Shown piece by piece: positions 1-4,990 of a stretch of DNA of 5,013 nt; position 1 is the first letter of the stretch; every line of letters begins with the position of its first letter. Source of the stretch: an uncultured Pirellula sp. (GTDB taxonomy: Bacteria > Planctomycetota > Planctomycetia > Pirellulales > Pirellulaceae); the NCBI GenBank assembly GCA_903892365.1, contig CAITIF010000947.1, forward strand, positions 1 through 5,013. Direction: 5' to 3'. A program made the translations under genes and the position numbers. The notes beneath the pieces are model-generated. The model was given only the letters and a program-made list of their open reading frames with translations, was not told the origin of the DNA and did no database searches.

Positions 1-298
1 GGACTCGGATAAGGAAGCTCACCCAGGTCCTGGGCTATCTCAGAATGGGCGGACAGTTTGTGTCGGTGCGCAAGGTGATCGCCGCAGCTTCCCAAGACGC
101 AATTCGTCGAGAGCACGGTCCAGATCAAGGCCAAAAAACAACACGCGACGGATCGCATCCCGATTTCCTGTCGACACGAATAAAACACCAAGAACACCAG
201 AATTATAGCTCAATCTCGGCTGGAACAAGTCCCCACGCTGGAAGTACGGTTAGTTTTTAGCACAGGTTAGGCCGCCGCTGTTGCGTTGGTGTGCGAGA

Positions 299-330
299 AA
301 AACCGGTTTTATTGCCGATAGAAAACCCGG
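299..330. promoter_or_regulatory. 12-bp palindrome and overlapping hairpin upstream of the hydrolase gene
   Basis: Positions 299-310 read AAAACCGGTTTT, a perfect 12-bp palindrome. Its right half (CCGGTTTT, 303-310) can also pair with AAAACCCGG at 322-330, giving an 8-bp stem with one bulged C and an 11-nt loop. It lies about 155-185 bp upstream of the ATG at 485. It could be an operator for a dimeric regulator, or the terminator of a gene to the left. No convincing -35/-10 pair was found next to it, so the role is inferred from symmetry only. Confidence 0.25.
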
Positions 331-444
331 CTGACTCGCTGTTATTCCTTTAAATCCTCGAGGGCCACGAGAAAAGAAGTCAGGGGAGCCTGGGATTCAA
401 AGCGACATTCTGAGCCATGGAAAGATGGCATCAAAGCGTCCTTA

Positions 445-469
445 TTTCCCTTGGAAATTTCCCTTGAAA
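445..469 (+). repeat. Tandem 13/12-bp repeat in the leader of the hydrolase gene
   Basis: TTTCCCTTGGAAA (445-457) is followed directly by TTTCCCTTGAAA (458-469), the same unit with one base missing. The junction creates the perfect 10-bp palindrome GGAAATTTCC at 453-462. The block ends 15 bp before the start codon at 485, just upstream of a possible weak ribosome-binding site AGGA at 477-480. The position would suit an operator or a leader RNA element, but the sequence alone does not show this. Confidence 0.35.
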
Positions 470-484
470 GACAAATAGGACAAC

Positions 485-1849
485 ATGACGAGAAACTGGT
501 CGCCTTGGTTATTGGTTACAAATGCATTGCTGACGTTGGGTTTTACGGCCGCCGTAAGTTCCCGATTGGAAGCCGTTGAGCTTGCGCGTCGGATTTCGCT
601 GGGCGTTCAAGCTCAAGGGGTAACGGATGCAACCCAAAAGCGTTTGGAACTTCGAACGAAACGCGGTGTCGAAATCATGGCAGTCATTCCTAATTCGACG
701 ACGGAGGCTGCAGGAGTAAAAAGCGGAGATGTCCTGTTGGCGTTTGACGAGAAAAGCTTTGCTGGCTTGCCACAGTTTATGGCTCAGGTGGGAGCACTAC
801 GGTCAGGTACCGAAATTGAGATTCGTTTGAATCGCGATGGGAAAGAGCAAACGATGAAGGTATTACCCAAACCTTTGGATTTCGAATCCTCGCCTGATTT
901 TGAAATTGAGTATGGATCCGTATCGACTTCTGTTGGTAGTCTACGAACCGTTTTGACCCTTCCTAAAGCGGGCCAAGACTTACCTTCGATCGTGTTGCTT
1001 TCCGGGTTAGGAAACGCATTCGTTGAGCACCCTATGGCGGATCCAACGGGCATGAAGGCCATCGCACATGAGCTGACCAAGAAAGGCTTTGCGGTTCTTC
1101 GTGTGGATAAGCCAGGGTGTGGCGACAGCCAAGGTGGCCCGTCGTCCGATGCAGATTTTAATTCCGTGGTGGATGGGTATGTAGCTGGCGTAAAGCAACT
1201 AAAGCAGCATCCTCGCTTGGCGAAAAATCCAATCGCTCTGTTTGGCATGAGTATGGGCGGGGTGCAAGCGCCCTTGGTAGCGGCTCAAGAGCCTGTTCAT
1301 GCGATCGGAATCTTTGGTGCCATGTCTTGCGATTGGCAGGAGTTTTTGAAGGCCACCACCCAACGCCAAATGGAGATCGGTGGTGCGAATGCGGCCCAGA
1401 TCGAAGAGGCATTAGCGGGCCAAACCGACGGATGGAAGCACTTGATCGAGGAAGGACTTAGTCCGGATGACATTGCGAATGAGTATCCTGAACTCGCCGA
1501 TTGGACGGAACAAACCTTTGCGGAGGGCAAATCGTTTTCGGGCGTTTCTTACAAGTTCTTTCAGCAATTGGGCAAAGCCAACGTGTTGGATGCTTGGAAA
1601 AAGTTCAATGGCCCAGTGCTTTCGCTTTGGGGGGACCAAGATGTCGTTACCCTGGAAGCGGACCACAAGCTTGTCGCGGATATCGCTAACTCCAAGAAAC
1701 CAGGAACGGGAGAATTTCAGGTCCTCAATGGGGTCGACCATAATTTGCGGAGCGCATCCGGTGCTGGGACGCCAGCCGCTCCTCCGCCCGTTTCGGGGGT
1801 GGTGATCGATGCAATCGCCAATTGGTTGCGCTCGACGCAGCCGAAGTAA
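485..1849 (+). CDS. Exported PDZ-domain alpha/beta hydrolase (serine esterase/lipase-like)
   Basis: A 454-residue predicted serine hydrolase with a PDZ domain in front. Residues 1-24 have a hydrophobic core (WLLVTNALLTLGFTAAV) fitting a signal peptide or N-terminal anchor, so it probably acts in the periplasm or at the membrane. Residues about 36-128 form a PDZ domain with a carboxylate-loop-like LGV at 39-41 and the characteristic AGVKSGDVLLAFD at 76-88. From about residue 145 an alpha/beta-hydrolase fold follows: LLSGLG strand and oxyanion loop, DKPGCGDSQGG at 208-218, nucleophile elbow GMSMGG with Ser256, acid GDQD with Asp384 or Asp386, and His419 in GVDHN. The region about 277-380 would be the cap. 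The closest families are S33/Hydrolase_4-type esterases; substrate unknown. ATG 485 is chosen because it gives the signal segment and has AGGA four bases upstream. The gene stands alone, 153 bp before the next. Confidence 0.88.
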   Translation: MTRNWSPWLLVTNALLTLGFTAAVSSRLEAVELARRISLGVQAQGVTDATQKRLELRTKRGVEIMAVIPNSTTEAAGVKSGDVLLAFDEKSFAGLPQFMAQVGALRSGTEIEIRLNRDGKEQTMKVLPKPLDFESSPDFEIEYGSVSTSVGSLRTVLTLPKAGQDLPSIVLLSGLGNAFVEHPMADPTGMKAIAHELTKKGFAVLRVDKPGCGDSQGGPSSDADFNSVVDGYVAGVKQLKQHPRLAKNPIALFGMSMGGVQAPLVAAQEPVHAIGIFGAMSCDWQEFLKATTQRQMEIGGANAAQIEEALAGQTDGWKHLIEEGLSPDDIANEYPELADWTEQTFAEGKSFSGVSYKFFQQLGKANVLDAWKKFNGPVLSLWGDQDVVTLEADHKLVADIANSKKPGTGEFQVLNGVDHNLRSASGAGTPAAPPPVSGVVIDAIANWLRSTQPK

Positions 1850-2002
1850 CGTCGGTGGTAGATCAAAATTCGTTTCAATCGTATGATGGGTTGTTTGAAG
1901 GTTGAGGCTTTGGCGGGTACAGAGAAAATCTCATGCTCGCCAACAAGCTTCCATTCGCTCGGTTCTTTTTGACCTTTCCAACCCATCTAACGCAACACCA
2001 AC
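1850..2002 (+). other. Intergenic spacer before the aminotransferase gene
   Basis: This 153-bp gap has no strong hairpin with a T-run, so no intrinsic terminator is evident for the hydrolase gene, and no consensus promoter was recognised. An in-frame TAA at 1988-1990 fixes the ATG at 2003 as the first possible start of the downstream gene. There is no Shine-Dalgarno sequence in the 15 bases before it (CGCAACACCAAC context), which is common in planctomycetes. Confidence 0.5.
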
Positions 2003-3274
2003 ATGTCGACTGTACCTGCCCTGTCCAAGCCTGCCGCTGAAGTTCAAGACCCCTACTTTCAAAGCCTGTTTGCTGAGCGTATTGGCGGTATTCAGTACGG
2101 CAAGGTGAACGAAATCTACAAGTTCGAAAAGATCAAGCGAGCCAAACGGAAGGCACTCGCAGACTATCCCACCCGAAGCTTGTTGGACTTCGGCATTGGC
2201 GAAAATGATTCGATGGCCGACGAAAAAGTGCGGAATCAAATGTCTTTGGAGGTCAACAAGCCAGAAAATCGCGGCTACATGGACAACGGCACAGCCGAAT
2301 ACAAGCAGGCCGTCAGCCGCTTTATGGAACGTGAATTCCAAGTCAAGCTCGATCCGTTGACCGAAATCAATCATTGCATCGGCAGCAAAACGGCCTTGTC
2401 CATGCTGCCTGCGTGTTTTATTAACCCAGGGGACATCACCATGATGACTGTCCCCGGATACCCCGTCGCTGGTACTCATACCAAGTACTATGGCGGAACA
2501 GTGCATCGCCTGCCTTTGCTGGCCGAGAATAATTTCTTCCCCGATTTCAGCAAAATCACGCCAGACATATGGGCCAAAACCAAAATGCTGGTCCTGAACT
2601 ATCCAAACAGTCCAACGGGACAGGTCGCCACCCGGGATTTTTATTCCCGGATGATCGAACTTGCTCACCAGCATCAGTTCATCATCGTTCAAGATGCGGC
2701 TCATATCTTGCTCAGTTTCCGTGATGAACCGCTCAGCTTCCTTCAAGTGCCCGGCGCGATGGATGTTGGGGTGGAAGTGCATTCCATGAGCAAAGGGTTC
2801 GACATGATCGGCTGGCGAATCGGTTGGGTTTGCGGGAATGCCAAGATCGTTCAAGCCTTTGCAGACGTGAAAGACAATTGCGACAGCGGGCAATTTGGAG
2901 CGATTCAAAAGTCGGCAATCACCGCACTCGATTCACCCGACATCCCCAAGCGAATCAATGCAAAATACCGAAGAAGGTTGCAGAAGCTGGTCACTTGCCT
3001 CAAGGCTTGCGGCTTTACTTGTGAAGTTCCCGGCGGCAGCTATTTCTTGTACACCAAAGCACCTAAAGGAATTCCGGGTGGGCCACAATTTGCTAACGCC
3101 GAAGAAGCCTCCCAGTATTTCATCACTCAGCACTCGATGGTGACGGTACCTTGGGATGATGCGGGCAGTTTCTTGCGATTTTCGGTGACTTACGAAGCAC
3201 AGGATGAAGCAGCGGAAGATGCGATGATGGCCGAAGCGCAAAAGCGAATCGGTGCTTTATCGCTAACCTTTTAA
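2003..3274 (+). CDS. dapL: Aminotransferase class I/II, LL-diaminopimelate aminotransferase (DapL)-like
   Basis: A 423-residue cytoplasmic PLP-dependent enzyme. DapL converts tetrahydrodipicolinate and glutamate to LL-diaminopimelate in one step, feeding lysine and peptidoglycan synthesis. Fold-type I landmarks are in order: FGIGEND near residue 65, GSKTA at 127-131 (PLP phosphate loop), PGYP with Tyr153, NYPNSPTGQ with Asn202, Asp231 (pyridine N partner), SMSKGF with Schiff-base Lys264, Arg272 in GWRIGW, and Arg392 in FLRFS (substrate carboxylate). DapL-like context, compared from memory with the Chlamydia and Arabidopsis enzymes, includes ENNFFPDF and a PGA-x-x-V-x-x-E spacing before SxSK. 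Length is slightly above the usual 390-410. One oddity is that the normal DxAY tyrosine is His234 (QDAAH). ATG 2003 is the only near start because TAA lies in frame at 1988. The downstream gene begins 5 bp after the stop. Aminotransferase is certain; the DapL substrate is likely but could be another acidic amino acid. Confidence 0.8.
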   Translation: MSTVPALSKPAAEVQDPYFQSLFAERIGGIQYGKVNEIYKFEKIKRAKRKALADYPTRSLLDFGIGENDSMADEKVRNQMSLEVNKPENRGYMDNGTAEYKQAVSRFMEREFQVKLDPLTEINHCIGSKTALSMLPACFINPGDITMMTVPGYPVAGTHTKYYGGTVHRLPLLAENNFFPDFSKITPDIWAKTKMLVLNYPNSPTGQVATRDFYSRMIELAHQHQFIIVQDAAHILLSFRDEPLSFLQVPGAMDVGVEVHSMSKGFDMIGWRIGWVCGNAKIVQAFADVKDNCDSGQFGAIQKSAITALDSPDIPKRINAKYRRRLQKLVTCLKACGFTCEVPGGSYFLYTKAPKGIPGGPQFANAEEASQYFITQHSMVTVPWDDAGSFLRFSVTYEAQDEAAEDAMMAEAQKRIGALSLTF

Positions 3275-3279
3275 CGGCA

Positions 3280-4212
3280 ATGACCATCACCCGCGTTCTT
3301 CAACCTCATGTTTGCTGCGTCGGAAATCCTGTTGCAGGAAATCCAACGCAGTTCGTTATGTACCGGGCGGCTCAAGCAGCCGGCGTTGACTGGCGTTTTT
3401 TTACATCGCAAGTCAGTCCCAATCTGTTTGAGACCGCGTTTCGCGGCATTCAAGCGCTTGGTCTCGATGGAGTCGCAGTATTCGATCCGTTTCAATCGGC
3501 CGCGATCCCGCTCCTGGACAGCGTTACCGAATCCGCGCTCGCCTTGGGCAAGGTCAATGTCGCTCGGTCCGATAGAAATTCTTGGCTGGGTGATAATACA
3601 TTAGGGGCAGCCATTTCAAAATTGGTCCAAACCAGTTCGCCTGCGCCGCTATCCTCAGCCGGCCAGGATGCTTCGTCTGCACCATCGGACGCTGTCGCTG
3701 AATCAAAAGGTTTCATTGCAGTGATTGATTCGCCAGCGATTGCGAAAGCGATTCAACTAGCCAGCCCCTTTGATAAATCTCGAGTTCTATCGCTTTGCAC
3801 TGAAACGCAAAACGTCTCGATCGATTCTCCCAGCGAATCGATTGCCAATCAGCCCTTGGAATCAACCTCGGGGGTAGATCCAGGCCATGATCTCTATCAG
3901 CCCGTGGATCTGATTGTCGATAGTCGTCAGCCGATCCAATTTCTCATTCTTGAAACTGCCCCGACCCAACTTCAGTTACGAAAACTTAGTTCCCTCACCT
4001 GGGCTTCCAACGCAAAGTGCATGATGGTGCATCCGTCCGCAGAACGACCGAACCGTTTGCTGAAGGGCTTTCTGGCAGAAGCTTCCATCGAACTTTTCGA
4101 GCCTGTAGAACTGATGGCTTACCAAGCGGCGGCTGACTTTCACTTCTGGACAGGTGTCGATCCGTCAGTCGACTTGATTCGCGATTCGTTAGAAGAATAT
4201 CTTCAGTGGTAA
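3280..4212 (+). CDS. Divergent shikimate dehydrogenase (AroE)-like protein, probably catalytically inactive
   Basis: A 310-residue protein with an AroE-like order of landmarks. The N-terminal domain (about 11-117) has VGNPVAGNPTQF where AroE has GxPIxHSKSP, then GLDGVAVFDPFQSAAIPLLD (62-80) matching the TIPHK...IPLLD region, GKVNV with Asn93 matching GAVNT, and GDNTLG (104-109) matching YNTDG. The C-terminus has YQAAADFHFWTG (281-292) with Gln282, very like the AroE QAA...F..WTG helix, plus VHPSAERPNRLLK resembling the YNPPxTPLL segment. The catalytic Lys is Gln72, the catalytic Asp is Leu108, and the first Ser of SKS is Asn21. The predicted Rossmann strand-turn (about 144-158) has DSPA instead of GAGG. 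Residues 118-141 are a Ser/Ala/Pro-rich insert. AroE normally reduces 3-dehydroshikimate with NADPH; this protein probably cannot. It starts 5 bp after the aminotransferase stop, without a Shine-Dalgarno sequence, and is likely co-transcribed. Family placement is by eye; function unknown. Confidence 0.82.
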   Translation: MTITRVLQPHVCCVGNPVAGNPTQFVMYRAAQAAGVDWRFFTSQVSPNLFETAFRGIQALGLDGVAVFDPFQSAAIPLLDSVTESALALGKVNVARSDRNSWLGDNTLGAAISKLVQTSSPAPLSSAGQDASSAPSDAVAESKGFIAVIDSPAIAKAIQLASPFDKSRVLSLCTETQNVSIDSPSESIANQPLESTSGVDPGHDLYQPVDLIVDSRQPIQFLILETAPTQLQLRKLSSLTWASNAKCMMVHPSAERPNRLLKGFLAEASIELFEPVELMAYQAAADFHFWTGVDPSVDLIRDSLEEYLQW

Positions 4213-4219
4213 CCCCGCC

Positions 4220-4278
4220 TGTAGGCCGTAACAAGCCTGTGTAGGCCGTAACAAGTCGCTCTGGACGCAGTTATGGCA
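4220..4278 (+). repeat. REP-like element: 16-bp direct repeats plus hairpin
   Basis: TGTAGGCCGTAACAAG occurs exactly twice, at 4220-4235 and 4240-4255, with a 20-bp period and starting 8 bases after the stop codon of the AroE-like gene. The second copy continues into a hairpin: GCCGTAAC (4245-4252) pairs with GTTATGGC (4270-4277), eight pairs including one G-U. An inner GTC/GAC stem (4255-4257 / 4264-4266) closes a six-base loop. The first copy lacks the right arm. This looks like the short extragenic palindromic repeats that I recall from planctomycete genomes. It may also act in transcript 3'-end formation or stability; there is no T-run after the stem. Confidence 0.6.
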
Positions 4279-4382
4279 TGGCGTGCTGTCAGAAACCCAA
4301 TAAGTGCAACGCGAAGGTTGACCTTGTGCCCTCCTTCGCAACAGGTTTGGTGCGCTAACACGCGACTCCCCCAACAAGACCA

Positions 4383-4409
4383 CGTTCGTAGGCCTTCGGC
4401 CGAAGAACG
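4383..4409 (+). repeat. Extragenic hairpin with GGCC-TTC-GGCC core
   Basis: CGTTC (4383-4387) pairs with GAACG (4405-4409) around an inner stem GGCC-TTC-GGCC (4391-4401), separated by a small internal loop GTA/GAA. The same bases contain the 12-bp palindrome CTTCGGCCGAAG at 4394-4405. The left arm shares GTAGGCC with the REP-like element about 110-170 bp upstream, so it may be a related repeat. No T-run follows, so an intrinsic terminator is not indicated. Confidence 0.4.
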
Positions 4410-4509
4410 CGAAATGGTTCAACACCAACCAGTCTTGACACTTCTTCCAAAAAAATGGTGTGCCGTTTTGGCGTTAAACGATGAACCTCCCAGACAACGG
4501 ACTGCATTC

Positions 4510-4683
4510 ATGAAAATAGTCGCGAAGTGCATTCTCCTTGTTTGCACCATGAGCTTTTCCGGTTCCGCGTTTACCCGCAATTCTGAGTCGAAAAAATGGG
4601 AGGCCAATTTTACCGGGGAGTTCTTCGTCAATACTTTGTTCCCACCTCCCAAGTATCCAATCACAGCCCGAATTCCCAAGTGA
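4510..4683 (+). CDS. Candidate small secreted protein, 57 aa
   Basis: ATG 4510 to TGA 4681-4683 encodes 57 residues. The start fits a signal peptide: a Lys-containing n-region (MKIVAK), hydrophobic core CILLVCTMSFSG, and a possible cleavage after SGSA at residue 20. The mature part would be only about 37 residues, with SESKKWEANFTGEFF and a proline-rich NTLFPPPKYPITARIPK tail. I recognise no family. No clear Shine-Dalgarno sequence precedes it, and a lone TTGACA at 4435-4440 has no good -10 partner. The frame is also open upstream to 4273, but that part reads through the hairpin repeats, so the later ATG giving the signal peptide is preferred. It could be a genuine small protein, the surviving 5' end of a decayed secreted-protein gene, or chance. 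Confidence 0.33.
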   Translation: MKIVAKCILLVCTMSFSGSAFTRNSESKKWEANFTGEFFVNTLFPPPKYPITARIPK

Positions 4684-4711
4684 GCAAAAGTAATTGCCAC
4701 TTCTCCCCTTG

Positions 4712-4907
4712 CAACGGAAAGCGTTGGCTGTCAGCGTTGCCGCTTGTTGCTGTCGAAAAATGGGGGGCGAAAGATGTTTTTCGGAAGCAAGGTTCGAAGA
4801 TTTTTCGCCCCTCATTTTTCGCCAGACTCTCTTCTGGATTTTTCGTTCGTTCGGAAAGCGGTCGGTGGCACCGTTTGCGATTTTCTGCTTCCCGACGCTT
4901 TCCGTTG
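4712..4907. repeat. 13-bp inverted repeats enclosing 196 bp, possible miniature element
   Basis: CAACGGAAAGCGT (4712-4724) and ACGCTTTCCGTTG (4895-4907) are perfect inverted copies. A third partial copy, CGGAAAGCG at 4852-4860, can pair with the right copy to form a 13-bp stem with one bulge (CGGAAAGCG-G-TCGG with CCGA-CGCTTTCCG). The enclosed DNA includes the large hairpin at 4754-4821. No target-site duplication is obvious at the outer edges, and no transposase is present, so the mobile-element reading is tentative. Confidence 0.4.
4754..4821 (+). repeat. Large hairpin with 22-nt arms and 24-nt loop
   Basis: The left arm 4754-4775 (CGAAAAATG then GGGGGCGAAAGAT) is complementary to the right arm 4800-4821 (ATTTTTCGCCCC then TCATTTTTCG) at 20 of 22 positions. 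The two differences (4763/4812 and 4773/4802) are G opposite T, so an RNA made from the + strand could pair along all 22 positions. The 24-nt loop 4776-4799 contains a small TTCG...CGAA pair. GGGGGC-(A)AAAA-type hairpins recur, to my recollection, in planctomycete intergenic regions. There is no T-run beyond the right arm other than the repeat's own ATTTTTCG. Confidence 0.7.
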
Positions 4908-4928
4908 GGTTCACCCCAATCGGAAGCA

Positions 4929-4963
4929 ACAACTGGAAGCTACCTCTTGTAGCTTCCAGTTGT
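4929..4963. repeat. Perfect 15-bp stem hairpin, terminator-like without T-run
   Basis: ACAACTGGAAGCTAC (4929-4943) pairs perfectly with GTAGCTTCCAGTTGT (4949-4963) around the loop CTCTT. The stem is long and stable. On the + side it is followed by GCGCTCCGCC, not a T-run, and on the minus side by only a short T-poor stretch, so a standard intrinsic terminator is not shown on either strand. It could still block transcript ends or be a dispersed palindromic repeat. Confidence 0.65.
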
Positions 4964-4967
4964 GCGC

Positions 4968-4990
4968 TCCGCCGAGATAAACTCGACGGA
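4968..4990. repeat. Second hairpin immediately after the 15-bp stem
   Basis: TCCGCCGAG (4968-4976) pairs with CTCGACGGA (4982-4990) with one C-A mismatch in the middle and the loop ATAAA. It begins five bases after the preceding hairpin ends, so the two form a back-to-back pair. No T-run follows before the window ends. Confidence 0.5.

Larger units (their letters stand above)
1..484. other. Left intergenic region, no convincing gene
   Basis: No recognisable protein is encoded here. Two + frames are open from the window edge: one ends near position 208 with an Arg/Ser/Pro-rich translation, the other at 260. The second could start at ATG 45 and would contain the stretch SVRKVIAAASQDAIRREHGP. 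A 62-codon minus frame spans 40-228. None shows a domain, signal peptide or membrane segment that I recognise, and the overlap of open frames on both strands suggests chance or the remnant of a dispersed repeat. A 3' end of an upstream gene entering from the left cannot be excluded. Small structures present are CCCAGG-T-CCTGGG at 22-34, a palindrome at 299-310 and a tandem repeat at 445-469. Confidence 0.5.
4213..4509. other. Structured intergenic region after the AroE-like gene
   Basis: No gene is supported in this stretch. Open frames crossing it on both strands translate to repeat-derived sequence without domains. It holds the GTAGGCCG direct repeat and hairpin (4220-4278), a 7-bp stem GCGAAGG/CCTTCGC at 4311-4339 with a 15-nt loop, and a hairpin at 4383-4409. 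A TTGACA hexamer sits at 4435-4440, but no acceptable -10 box follows at the usual 16-18 bp. Confidence 0.5.

Noticed and set aside
40..260. Short overlapping open frames on both strands near the left edge as possible genes
   Set aside because: No domain, no ribosome-binding site, and simultaneous openness in three frames. An incoming gene end cannot be confirmed from this window.
784..1248. 154-codon minus-strand open frame within the hydrolase gene
   Set aside because: It is a shadow of the PDZ/hydrolase coding sequence, with no start context or recognisable motif.
1931..2908. 325-codon open frame on the minus strand opposite the aminotransferase gene
   Set aside because: It lies almost wholly antisense to a gene with intact PLP-enzyme motifs, and its translation (His/Phe/Val-rich, no domain) is what the reverse of a codon-biased gene gives. 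Length alone is not evidence here.
3280..4212. Annotating the third gene as functional aroE
   Set aside because: The catalytic Lys and Asp and the glycine-rich cofactor loop are absent by alignment, so the active-enzyme symbol would mislead.
4435..4463. Consensus-like promoter starting with TTGACA upstream of the small secreted open frame
   Set aside because: The -35 hexamer is perfect, but at 16-18 bp spacing the -10 positions read GTGTGC-like sequence, so a sigma-70 promoter is not supported.
4712..4821. CRISPR-like repeat array suggested by repeated CGGAAAGCG and ATTTTTCG motifs
   Set aside because: Motifs are short, irregularly spaced and in both orientations. There are no uniform repeats of 25-40 bp with unique spacers and no cas genes.
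4474..4932. 152-codon minus-strand and 118-codon plus-strand (4596-4952) open frames in the repeat block
   Set aside because: Both read through the arms of the large hairpins, overlap each other, and give low-complexity Arg/Lys/Phe-rich translations with no family resemblance.
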